Shown here: positions 6,183 through 12,979 of the stretch, piece after piece | Position numbering within the stretch: the first letter of the stretch is position 1 | How the letters are laid out: each line of letters starts with the position of its first letter | From: JAICMB01 sp035295125 | Lineage (GTDB): Bacteria; Acidobacteriota; Terriglobia; Bryobacterales; Bryobacteraceae | Assembly (NCBI GenBank): GCA_035295125.1 | Contig: DATGJP010000034.1 | Location: 1-16,979 of the forward strand | DNA: 16,979 nt | Direction of reading: 5' to 3' | Made by a program: the position numbers and the translations under genes | Notes under the pieces: generated by a model | What the model was told of the DNA's origin: nothing | Databases searched by the model: none | Seen by the model: only the letters and a program-made list of their open reading frames with translations

Positions 6183-7907
6183 TTACTTAAGAGTGGGCGC
6201 GGAGCCGGGCAGCGTGTAGCGCAAGTTCACAAAGCCCATTTCCAAATGCGCGTTGCCAGGCGCCGTTCCCGTTACCAGCCACGGATTCCGCTGCAGCCAG
6301 GAGAACTGGAACATGAGGTTGAGAGCACCCCACTTGGCGTCCTTAGCCAGCGTCGTGTTGGTGCCGAAGGTGACCTCCTGGATTGCGCGATTCTGCCCGT
6401 CGTTCGAGATGGGACCGTATCCAATCAGAGTTTTGCCGTTCGCGTCGAGAGCCAGGTTTCTGGAAATGTAGACGCCGCCGTAGTAGCCATAGTAGAGAGT
6501 CTTCCCGATCGTCGCTTCCAGTCCGGTGACCGTGGAGGCGGAGTGCACCAGCGACAGACTGCCGTCACCGCGAATGATGAAATCGGGAGCCTGGCCGAAG
6601 ATATAGCGGCCGCCGCCCGAGCTCCAGTAGTTGTTGGTGATGAACCGCAGGCCCTTCACGAGTTCGAAATTCATGTTGATGGAGCCGCCGCCCCCCGCCT
6701 TTGTGAAGTGCGCGAACGGAGGAGTGCTGCCGGGGAAAGCAATCTTATTGGTAATCTCGACGCCGGTGATTTCGAAATGGAATTTGGAGCTGGGATCCAG
6801 AGCCAGCTTGGCGATGATGTCGGGATGCACCGAAGCAGCCTGGATCTGGCTGTTGCCGTTATTGATCTGGCCGCCGAGAACCGCGCCGGAAACGGCATTT
6901 GCGGTTCCGGAAATCGCAGCCGGAAGCACGGACGCGCTACCGCCGTTGCCGCCTCCGACATAGGGCTCGGAGTTCTCCAGGGCCACGGCCAAAGCCGCCT
7001 TGTTACCCCAGTGGTAAGCTCCGCGGAATCCGGGAATGCGGCCCCAGGTCAGGCCGAGTTGGTAATTCACGTCGACGTCTTGCGAAAAGAAGATATCGCC
7101 AGGCAGCGGCGAGACACCTTTACGGTTGGGGGTCATCAAGCTCCAGGACTGGCCCGCGAGAAACTCCCAGTTATTCCGCTGTACGTCGACCCAGTAGAGA
7201 CGCATGCGGAAGACATACGGGTTGCTGCTGACAGCGAGGCCACCGTTGGGCGGTGCACCGAGTTGACCCAAAAAGTCTGACTCCCAATAGCCCAACACCT
7301 TGGTGTTGCCGAACATGGAGTCAAAGCGCGCGCCAAGCCTCGAGTTCTGGATGCTGAGACGTGTTTCGGTAAGCGCGCCAGCCTGGGTATTCCCATAGGG
7401 GACGCTGCCGAAATTTGTACCGATCCCGCTGCCCGTATTGGTGGAACGTGAAACCGACGTCATATCCATAAAGCCAACCGGCGTGATGTATGCGTTTCCG
7501 ATCTTCAGTTGTAAGGGCGCCGAGTCGGTTTGACCGCCTTGCGCGCTGATGACGGGAGGGGCGAGCGTCGTATTCACAACGGCGGATGGGATGGGAGCAA
7601 CACCGGGGGGAAGGATGGGTCTCGTGCTTGCAACTTCACCGTATCCAGAGACGCGGGCGGTGCGGGCGTCGACCGGCTTCGCTTCGTCCTTCGCGTTTTC
7701 TGTAGAACGCGAGGCAATGGTCTCTTGGAGCAACTTCTTTTGCTCCTCCAACGCGCGGCGAAGCTCCTGAATCTGCGACTGCTGGTCGGCGAGCTGGGCC
7801 TTGAGGTGCGCCATATCAGTAGCCGCATCCTGTGCTGGAGACGGTGCAACGAGGAAGCCTGCGACGCAGGCGAATATGCAAGCGCGTGTTAACGCGGTTC
7901 TAATCAT
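6183..7907 (-). CDS. Coiled-coil outer-membrane porin, probable phosphate/anion porin
   Basis: This 574-residue outer-membrane protein has three visible parts. A signal peptide (ACIFACVAGFLVAPSPA, cleavage near residue 25) comes first. A heptad-rich coiled coil at about 32-65 (AHLKAQLADQQSQIQELRRA) and a Pro/Ala-rich linker to about 130 follow. The remainder is a long beta-barrel with alternating aromatic strands (GYWESDFLG, VFRMRLYWVDV, WEFLAGQSWSLMTP, WGALNLMFQFSWLQRNPW, LEMGFVNLRYTL). A trimerising N-terminal coiled coil before a barrel is the plan of DcaP-type porins. The ending YTLPGSAPTLK lacks the usual terminal aromatic residue. It sits between the PhoR-like kinase and pstS and carries its own Pho-box-like promoter, so a role in phosphate entry, analogous to OprP/OprO, is inferred. 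Ion selectivity cannot be read from the sequence. GGAGAG precedes the ATG. Confidence 0.8.
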   Translation of the reverse strand: MIRTALTRACIFACVAGFLVAPSPAQDAATDMAHLKAQLADQQSQIQELRRALEEQKKLLQETIASRSTENAKDEAKPVDARTARVSGYGEVASTRPILPPGVAPIPSAVVNTTLAPPVISAQGGQTDSAPLQLKIGNAYITPVGFMDMTSVSRSTNTGSGIGTNFGSVPYGNTQAGALTETRLSIQNSRLGARFDSMFGNTKVLGYWESDFLGQLGAPPNGGLAVSSNPYVFRMRLYWVDVQRNNWEFLAGQSWSLMTPNRKGVSPLPGDIFFSQDVDVNYQLGLTWGRIPGFRGAYHWGNKAALAVALENSEPYVGGGNGGSASVLPAAISGTANAVSGAVLGGQINNGNSQIQAASVHPDIIAKLALDPSSKFHFEITGVEITNKIAFPGSTPPFAHFTKAGGGGSINMNFELVKGLRFITNNYWSSGGGRYIFGQAPDFIIRGDGSLSLVHSASTVTGLEATIGKTLYYGYYGGVYISRNLALDANGKTLIGYGPISNDGQNRAIQEVTFGTNTTLAKDAKWGALNLMFQFSWLQRNPWLVTGTAPGNAHLEMGFVNLRYTLPGSAPTLK

Positions 7908-7935
7908 TTGCTCTCCTGTGCTGGTTTTCTCAATG

Positions 7936-7990
7936 AAGATAGCGGCCCATTGGTTACCTCGTAATGAACGGCGAGTTACGATTCAGTTAA
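7936..7990 (-). promoter_or_regulatory. Candidate Pho-box promoter of the porin gene
   Basis: On the minus strand TTAACTG (7990-7984), GTAACTC (7979-7973), a weaker TTCATTA (7968-7962) and GTAACCA (7957-7951) are spaced exactly 11 bp apart. Nine bases downstream is a -10-like TATCTT (7941-7936), which would start transcription about 20 bases before the porin ATG and leave the GGAGAG ribosome site in the leader. Operator repeats taking the place of a -35 box and ending about 10 bp before the -10 is the classic PhoB-activated layout. The array overlaps the end of the kinase gene, whose TAA lies inside the second heptamer. Confidence 0.6.
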
Positions 7991-9385
7991 CTTCTCGGCC
8001 GTCAACGTACCATAGCACGGTGGTAACAAAATGGTAAAAGTAGAACCTTTGCCCAATTGACTCTCGACGGAAATCTTTCCGCTCATTCGTTCAATGACGT
8101 GACGCGTAATGGAAAGCCCTAAACCGGTGCCTCCAACTTCACGCGACCTGGCCTTGTCCACGCGGTAAAACCGCTCGAAAATGCGGGGCAGATCCTGAGA
8201 CGGGATACCGACTCCATTGTCGGCTACGGATATTGCCACCTGCCCATCTTCAGTTGACCGGGCGCCTACACGCACTTCACCGCCGCGGCGATTGAACCGG
8301 ACAGCGTTCGTGATCAGGTTGAGAAGCGCCTGTTCCAGTCCAAACTTGTGACCGGTTACACACATCGCGGGCACGATTTCGTCTCGTATGAGAGTGATGC
8401 CGCGGCGGTCCGCTTCCGCCTGTACCGCCGCAAATACGTTGTTCAGGGCCTCACCTACGGAAACGGTGTCCGGCTCGCCGGGATCTTCGCCCGATTCCAG
8501 CTCCGACAGGACGAGTAGATCGGAGGCGATGTTGTTTAGGCGCGTGGCGTTGGAGCGGATGATCTCGACCATGCGGCGGTTAATATTCGCGTCGTCGAGG
8601 GCACCATCGAGCAGCGTGTCGGAGCATCCGACGATGTTGGCAAGCGGCGTGCGCAGTTCGTGCGAAACGTTCGCCACGAAGTCTTTGCGGATCTGCTCGA
8701 CGCGCTCGAGGTCGGTGATGTCGTGCAGGATGGCGACGGCGCCGCGGCCATCGGGAGTATCGAGAGGCGCAGCCTGGACTTCGAAATATCGCCCCCGAGC
8801 CGCTGAAATCTTCAGGCTCTTCTTGACCTCGGTGCCGCTGGAGATGACACGGGAAAGGATTTCCTGCAGATCGGCATCGCGGATGAACTGCAGAAAGGGA
8901 AGCCGTTCAGGAACCGGGGTGCGGAATCCTACGGCGCGGGCCATGGCGTAGTTGCAGAAGATGACGCGCAACTGGCGGTCGACGGCAAGCACGCCTTCCG
9001 CCATGCTCGAAAGGATAACGTCGCGGCGTGCAGACTCAAACCGCCAGCGGTCCAGCAGGTCGTGCACCTGCGCGGCGAGATTGGTGAGGGAATGCTCCAG
9101 CGCGCCGAGCTCGTCGTCGGGCTCTATGAAGGGCTTGTCGGGCGCACGGTTCTGAAGGAGGTCCTGCGCCTGCGCTTTCAGCTTACTGACGCGACGGGAG
9201 AGGGAGCGCGAAACGCGATAGGCAATGGACAACCCCACGGCGGCGCTGCCGAGGCAGATCATCGCGACCCGCTCGCGCAATGCGACGCCGGAGTAATGAA
9301 CGATGCAGTAATCGATGGCCCAGGTCGCGCCGAGCACTAGCACGAGGGCAGCCAGCATCAGCTTGCGATAGAGGGCCGACTTCAT
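7976..9385 (-). CDS. phoR: PhoR-like membrane sensor histidine kinase
   Basis: This 469-residue kinase probably senses phosphate status through PstSCAB/PhoU and phosphorylates a PhoB/PhoP-type regulator. Domain order: two membrane helices (about 8-27 and 39-57) with almost no periplasmic loop, HAMP (about 58-112), and PAS (about 118-225, ending HDITDLERVEQ). The H-box is KDFVANVSHELRTPL with phospho-acceptor His242. The ATPase domain has an N-box (NLITNAVRFN, 356-365), G1 (DNGVGIP, 389-395), F-box (FERFYRVD, 403-410) and G2 (GGTGLGLSI, 418-426). The short periplasmic loop and PAS are typical of PhoR, which does not bind phosphate outside the cell. The start ATG has AAGGG about 10 bases upstream. 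No response-regulator gene lies on either side. The PhoR name rests mainly on domain order and on the pst operon next door. Confidence 0.85.
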   Translation of the reverse strand: MKSALYRKLMLAALVLVLGATWAIDYCIVHYSGVALRERVAMICLGSAAVGLSIAYRVSRSLSRRVSKLKAQAQDLLQNRAPDKPFIEPDDELGALEHSLTNLAAQVHDLLDRWRFESARRDVILSSMAEGVLAVDRQLRVIFCNYAMARAVGFRTPVPERLPFLQFIRDADLQEILSRVISSGTEVKKSLKISAARGRYFEVQAAPLDTPDGRGAVAILHDITDLERVEQIRKDFVANVSHELRTPLANIVGCSDTLLDGALDDANINRRMVEIIRSNATRLNNIASDLLVLSELESGEDPGEPDTVSVGEALNNVFAAVQAEADRRGITLIRDEIVPAMCVTGHKFGLEQALLNLITNAVRFNRRGGEVRVGARSTEDGQVAISVADNGVGIPSQDLPRIFERFYRVDKARSREVGGTGLGLSITRHVIERMSGKISVESQLGKGSTFTILLPPCYGTLTAEKLTES

Positions 9386-9401
9386 GTATCGCAGCCCTTA
9401 G

Positions 9402-9520
9402 CAGCCCGTGGCTGAAGTCTTTGAGAGCGGCATGCGCAAGCGGATCCGCCTGCGCCACGTTTATGGCTCAACGGGTTGCAAGCCGAGGTGGGGCAGGCGG
9501 GGCAGGCATTCAGCCTGCCC
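9402..9520 (+). repeat. Dispersed repeat, copy A (about 119 bp)
   Basis: Positions 9402-9488 match copy B (1443-1357, minus) at 72 of 87 bases by hand count. The end, 9494-9520, matches 1360-1334 at 24 of 27 bases. Copy A carries an extra tandem unit GGGGCAGGC near 9490-9507 that copy B lacks. It contains a near-perfect 22-base palindrome (9434-9455) and ends in GGGCAGGC ATTCA GCCTGCCC. It begins 17 bases upstream of the phoR start codon and runs opposite to that gene. Confidence 0.75.
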
Positions 9521-9611
9521 GAAGCCCAATGCCGATGGGTTTCTCCGTAAGGGACAACCCGGCGAAAGCGTAAGGCAGGACTGGGTTCACAGAAGTTGAG
9601 AGCGGGTACCC

Positions 9612-9625
9612 CCGGCTTCAGCCGG
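9612..9625. repeat. Short palindrome CCGGCT-TC-AGCCGG
   Basis: A perfect 6-bp inverted repeat with a two-base centre lies in the gap after the M20 gene. It is similar in style (GC-rich arms around a TTCAG- or GGC-type centre) to the palindromes at 9500-9520 and 12950-12966. No T-run follows, so terminator function is doubtful. Confidence 0.45.
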
Positions 9626-9707
9626 CACATGGCCAGCCTGAAGGCAGTGTTACAGCGGTTTTCCTCCACTTTCGCGGACCAGCCGTCGATGGCGACAGCC
9701 AACCTCT

Positions 9708-10847
9708 TCATAACGCCTCGATGAGTCCCGCCATCAACGCGGTCCGATCGGCAATGCGGTCCACGAGAATGCTCTCGTGCGGTGCGTGTGCCCCTTCGCC
9801 TACGCCGCCAAGTCCGTCGAGTGTCGGGGTACCGACTCCCGCCGTAAAGTTTCCATCGGACCCTCCGCCGGTAGTCGACTCCTCCAACTCGATGCCGATC
9901 TGCGCCGCCAATTCATGCGCTGTCTTGAACAGCTTGCGTATACCGGCGGAGCGTTCCATAGGTGGGCGGTTCAGGCCGCCTTGCAACTCGATCGTGCAGC
10001 GTTTATCGAAGACCCGCAGACCTTTGAATTTCTTATCGAGCACGGCGGCGTCACGAGCACGCAAGATCCGGATATCGACTTCCGCCCGTGCTTCGGCCGC
10101 GACCACATTCGTGCGCGTACCTCCGGAAATGATCCCGGGATTTACCGTAATCCCGCGATCGAAATCCGTGAACGTGGTGATGCGTTCGATCTGCCGCGCA
10201 AGCTCCACGATGGCGGAGGCCCCGGCCTCAAAATCCACACCGGCGTGAGCGGCACAGCCCTTTACGATGACAGTGTAATCGCCCACGCCTTTGCGGGCTG
10301 TTTTCAGCTTGCCTTCCATGCCCGTTCCGGGTTCGAGCACCATCACCGCCGCGCTCTCGCGAGCGGCCTCCTCGGTGAGTGGACGGGAAGCCTCACTACC
10401 GACCTCTTCATCGGGATTCAACTGCAGAATGACGCGACGCATTACCGGGCGATCGGCTTCGCGCAAGGCCCGTATGGCGTAAATGAAGAACGCAATTCCC
10501 GACTTCATGTCGAGGACGCCGGGTCCCCACAGGCGGCCCTGTGAATTACGAAACGGCATGCCGGCGAGCGTGCCCATCGACCAGACCGTGTCCGAATGCC
10601 CGAGCGCCAGCAACTGGCCATCTCGCTTGCGTCCTGGCAAGGCAAATTCACAACGCAGAATCTTTCCGAACCGGCCACCGGGGAGCGTGCGCACCCTCGC
10701 CTCGCCTGCCACCTTCGATGCCACCAGGTCGACAAATCGGTTCACAGCGGCAGCGTCAAAACTGGGCGACTCGCATTCCACAAAGTCACGGATCAGCTTA
10801 ATGATGTCGCGCTGATGAGCCTGCGCGTAGGAAAGGAAAGATTGCAT
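9708..10847 (-). CDS. M20 family zinc metallopeptidase, carboxypeptidase G2-like
   Basis: This 379-residue enzyme fits the M20A group (CPG2 / ArgE / DapE relatives), which removes C-terminal or acyl-linked amino acids with a two-zinc centre. Visible site residues: His84 and Asp86 in LALGHSDTVW, bridging Asp113 in GPGVLDMKSG, catalytic Glu147 and metal ligand Glu148 in NPDEEVGS, Glu172 in LEPGTG, and a late His354 in GEGAHAPHES. The lid/dimerisation domain probably spans about 185-295, with GCAAHAGVDFEAGASAI at its start. No signal peptide is seen, so a cytoplasmic enzyme is likely. The substrate cannot be fixed from sequence; glutamate conjugates or N-acyl amino acids are plausible. The start ATG lies nine bases from a minus-strand TATTAT, giving an almost leaderless message. 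It diverges from fabZ. Confidence 0.88.
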   Translation of the reverse strand: MQSFLSYAQAHQRDIIKLIRDFVECESPSFDAAAVNRFVDLVASKVAGEARVRTLPGGRFGKILRCEFALPGRKRDGQLLALGHSDTVWSMGTLAGMPFRNSQGRLWGPGVLDMKSGIAFFIYAIRALREADRPVMRRVILQLNPDEEVGSEASRPLTEEAARESAAVMVLEPGTGMEGKLKTARKGVGDYTVIVKGCAAHAGVDFEAGASAIVELARQIERITTFTDFDRGITVNPGIISGGTRTNVVAAEARAEVDIRILRARDAAVLDKKFKGLRVFDKRCTIELQGGLNRPPMERSAGIRKLFKTAHELAAQIGIELEESTTGGGSDGNFTAGVGTPTLDGLGGVGEGAHAPHESILVDRIADRTALMAGLIEAL

Positions 10848-10854
10848 CGCCTGC

Positions 10855-10861
10855 TATAATA
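10855..10861. promoter_or_regulatory. Shared bidirectional -10 element between M20 gene and fabZ
   Basis: The 23-bp gap contains GCTATAATAGC, symmetric except for its central base. On the plus strand it gives a perfect TATAAT (10855-10860) preceded by TG at -15/-14 (TGCTATAAT, an extended -10). On the minus strand it gives TATTAT (10861-10856). I see no good -35 on either side. Starts seven bases downstream would fall near 10867 and 10849, leaving about four and two untranslated bases before the fabZ and M20 start codons. Confidence 0.65.
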
Positions 10862-10870
10862 GCGGTCTCC

Positions 10871-11326
10871 ATGCCCATCCTGGATATTCAGGCGATCCGG
10901 GACATCCTCCCACACCGATATCCCATGCTTCTGGTGGATGCGATCGTCGAACTTGAAGCAGAACGCATCGTCGGTATTAAGAACGTCACGGCTAACGAGC
11001 CGTTCTTTGTGGGACACTTCCCCGATTTTCCGGTAATGCCCGGCGTGCTGATCGTCGAGGCCATGGCCCAAGTCGCCGGCGTGCTCGTGTTGAAGCAGAT
11101 CCCCGACCGGCATTCGAAACTGGTGTTGCTCGCATCGGTTGAAGAAGCGAAGTTTCGCCGCCCCGTGCTCCCGGGTGATCAGCTTCGCATCGAGATGAAG
11201 GTCACCAGGCGCAAAGCAACCGTGGCGAAGATGTACGGCACGGCCACCGTGGACGGCGTCGTGGTGGCAGAGGCCCAGGTGATGTGCAAGCTCGCGGATA
11301 AAGAGCCGCCACGCGCTGAGCCGTAA
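10871..11326 (+). CDS. fabZ: 3-hydroxyacyl-ACP dehydratase FabZ
   Basis: FabZ dehydrates 3-hydroxyacyl-ACP in fatty acid elongation, competing with lipid A synthesis for 3-hydroxyacyl-ACP. The 151-residue protein shows the hot-dog fold signature: LPHRYPMLLVD (13-23), NEPFFVGHFPDFPVMPGVLIVEAMAQ with catalytic His49 and Glu63, and FRRPVLPGDQL later. Length and start agree with known FabZ proteins. There is no Shine-Dalgarno sequence before the ATG, and an extended -10 ends 10 bases upstream, so the mRNA may be leaderless. The stop TAA shares its last base with the lpxA ATG (TAATG), indicating coupling. Confidence 0.97.
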   Translation: MPILDIQAIRDILPHRYPMLLVDAIVELEAERIVGIKNVTANEPFFVGHFPDFPVMPGVLIVEAMAQVAGVLVLKQIPDRHSKLVLLASVEEAKFRRPVLPGDQLRIEMKVTRRKATVAKMYGTATVDGVVVAEAQVMCKLADKEPPRAEP

Positions 11327-12102
11327 TGGCGATTCATCCGACGGCGGTTGTCGATCCCGGCGCCCGCATCAAAGACTCCGCCGAGATCGGACCGTTTTGC
11401 ATCATCGGAGCGGATGTCGAAATCGGCGAGCGAACGCGATTGGCGGCGCATGTTTTTGTCGAAGGCCCGGCCACAATCGGCGAGGAGAACCTGTTCTTCC
11501 CGTACACGACCGTCGGCGTGGCCCCGCAGGATCTGAAATATCACGGCGAGCCTTCGGAAACACGCATCGGGAATCGCAATAAAATTCGCGAGTTCGTCAC
11601 CATACATCGCGGGACCGAGGGCGGCGGCATGATTACCAGCATCGGGGATGACAACCTCCTGATGGCCTATGCGCACATTGCTCACGATGCCCGTATCGGT
11701 AGCCACACCGTAATCGCGAATGCCGTGACGTTCGCGGGACATGTGGTGGTTGAGGATTGGGTTGTGATCGGCGCTTTCAGCGGACTCCATCAGTTCTGCC
11801 GTATCGGAAAGCACGCCATGATCGGCGGTTACAGCGTCATCACCCGCGACGTTCTGCCGTACTCGATGACCGTCACGCCGCGAGACGCCAAGTTGTTCGC
11901 CGAGAACAAGACCGGTCTCGAGCGGCGTGGATTTTCGACGGAGGCGATCGGCGTTTTGCATAAGGCGTTCCGGCTGCTGACGAAGGCGGATCTGAACACC
12001 TCGCAGGCGATCGAGCGGATGAAGGCTGAACTGCCGGAGACCGCGGAAATGCAGGAATTGCTCGGCTTCATCGCATCGTCCGAGCGCGGTTTCGTGAAAT
12101 GA
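11326..12102 (+). CDS. lpxA: UDP-N-acetylglucosamine acyltransferase LpxA
   Basis: LpxA performs the first step of lipid A synthesis, moving a 3-hydroxyacyl chain from ACP to UDP-GlcNAc in the cytoplasm. The 258-residue protein has the left-handed beta-helix hexapeptide pattern over about 1-185 and a helical C-terminal domain (GLERRGFSTEAIGVLHKAFR onward). The active-site segment AHIAHD carries His120, equivalent to E. coli His125; His117, His139 and His155 match other conserved histidines. Gly168 matches the position of E. coli Gly173, the residue of the acyl-length ruler, which would allow a long chain of about C14; this is an inference by alignment. It overlaps fabZ by one base and lpxI by four. 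Confidence 0.97.
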   Translation: MAIHPTAVVDPGARIKDSAEIGPFCIIGADVEIGERTRLAAHVFVEGPATIGEENLFFPYTTVGVAPQDLKYHGEPSETRIGNRNKIREFVTIHRGTEGGGMITSIGDDNLLMAYAHIAHDARIGSHTVIANAVTFAGHVVVEDWVVIGAFSGLHQFCRIGKHAMIGGYSVITRDVLPYSMTVTPRDAKLFAENKTGLERRGFSTEAIGVLHKAFRLLTKADLNTSQAIERMKAELPETAEMQELLGFIASSERGFVK

Positions 12103-12914
12103 GCCGCTACGGACTCATTGCCGGTAATGGACGTTTTCCACTGTTGGCTCTCGAAGCGGCACGGCGGTTAGGCGACGAGGTGATCGCGATCGGCATTCGC
12201 GAGGAAGCGCCGCCTGAAATCGAGGGCCTGGCGACGCGTTGCTATTGGATCTCACTGGGCGAGCTGGGCCGGCTCGTCGAGATCTGCAAGGAAGAGCGGA
12301 TTTCCGAGATCATGATGACGGGCCAGATCAAGCATGTCAGCATTTTCTCGTCGATCCGGCCGGATTGGCGTCTTTTCAAGGTTCTCACTTCACTGAAGGA
12401 GAAGAACACCGATGCGCTGATCGGAGGCGTGCAGAAGGTTCTCGATGAGGAGGGTATCCACCTTACCGATTCGACCGCTTTGCTGAAGCCGCTGCTGGCG
12501 GGGGAAGGCGTGCTGACCAAGCGGAAGCCCACTTCCGACGAGGAACGAAATGCCGCATACGGCCGCCGCATCGCGAACGCACTGTCGGGGTTGGACGTCG
12601 GGCAGAGTGTGGCGATTTGTGAGCGGGCCTGCGTGGCCGTGGAGGCCATGGAAGGCACGGATGCCATGCTGCGCCGTGCCGCCGCTCTCGTAAACGGAAG
12701 AACGCTCACGCTGGTAAAGGCGTCTCGCAGGCGGAAGCATCTGCTGTTTGATGTTCCCGTGGCCGGGCCGAACACGATCGATGTTATGCGGGAGACAAAC
12801 GCGACGTATCTGGCGGTGGACGCCGGACGGACGCTGTTGCTGGACCGTGAGGATCTGCTTGCTCGGGCCAATGCGGCGGGTATTGCCATTAACGGTTTCG
12901 TCCCGCAAGAGTAG
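12099..12914 (+). CDS. lpxI: UDP-2,3-diacylglucosamine pyrophosphatase LpxI
   Basis: LpxI hydrolyses UDP-2,3-diacylglucosamine to lipid X and UMP. It is the alternative to LpxH found in alphaproteobacteria and other phyla. The 271-residue protein matches the family (DUF1009): start GLIAGNGRFPLL (5-16), middle IMMTGQIKHVSIFS (71-84), CVAVEAMEGTDAMLRRAAAL (178-197), and LLFDVPVAGPNTI (215-227). The last segment contains Asp218, the likely counterpart of the catalytic Asp reported for Caulobacter LpxI. Its ATG overlaps the lpxA stop (ATGA). The fabZ-lpxA-lpxI order is common in LpxI organisms, often followed by lpxB. Here the cluster stops and a convergent gene follows, so lpxB, lpxC and lpxD must lie elsewhere. 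Confidence 0.95.
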   Translation: MSRYGLIAGNGRFPLLALEAARRLGDEVIAIGIREEAPPEIEGLATRCYWISLGELGRLVEICKEERISEIMMTGQIKHVSIFSSIRPDWRLFKVLTSLKEKNTDALIGGVQKVLDEEGIHLTDSTALLKPLLAGEGVLTKRKPTSDEERNAAYGRRIANALSGLDVGQSVAICERACVAVEAMEGTDAMLRRAAALVNGRTLTLVKASRRRKHLLFDVPVAGPNTIDVMRETNATYLAVDAGRTLLLDREDLLARANAAGIAINGFVPQE

Positions 12915-12949
12915 GGCCCCATTCAACCCGGGGCGGTTCACAACCCGCC

Positions 12950-12966
12950 GCAGGCTGGCAGCCTGC
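12950..12966. repeat. Palindrome between convergent lpxI and TPR genes
   Basis: GCAGGCT and AGCCTGC form a perfect 7-bp stem around GGC, 36 bases after the lpxI stop and 14 bases from the stop of the convergent gene. An imperfect pair, GGCGGTT/AACCCGCC, sits just before it at about 12932-12949. No T-run follows on either strand. It may be a bidirectional terminator or one of the REP-like palindromes seen elsewhere in this window; its style favours the latter. Confidence 0.5.
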
Positions 12967-12979
12967 ATCACTTGGAAGA

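Larger units (their letters stand above)
9386..9707. other. Repeat-rich gap between the M20 peptidase gene and phoR
   Basis: No convincing protein is coded here. The gap holds dispersed-repeat copy A (9402-9520) and several GC-rich palindromes: a 22-base one with a single mismatched pair at 9434-9455, GGGCAGGC/GCCTGCCC at 9500-9520, and CCGGCT/AGCCGG at 9612-9625. It must also contain the phoR promoter and the end of the M20 transcript, but I recognise neither. Confidence 0.65.

Noticed and set aside
6246..7280. Long plus-strand frame (344 codons) opposite the porin gene
   Set aside because: It mirrors the porin coding frame and shows no signal, fold or motif of its own.
8022..8039. GGTAACA and GGTAAAA 11 bp apart near the 3' end of phoR, resembling the Pho-box heptamer
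   Set aside because: They lie inside conserved kinase coding sequence (TFTILLPP), in the opposite orientation and out of series with the main array. Chance is sufficient.
9382..9711. A 109-codon minus-strand frame between the M20 gene and phoR, starting in an ATGA overlap with the M20 stop codon
   Set aside because: It runs straight through the dispersed repeat and the palindromes, has an odd Cys/Arg/Pro-rich composition and resembles no family. It is most likely a chance frame over repeats.
9777..10544. Plus-strand frame (255 codons) opposite the M20 peptidase gene
   Set aside because: The minus strand carries a full set of M20 zinc-site residues over the same bases. The plus frame is a shadow.
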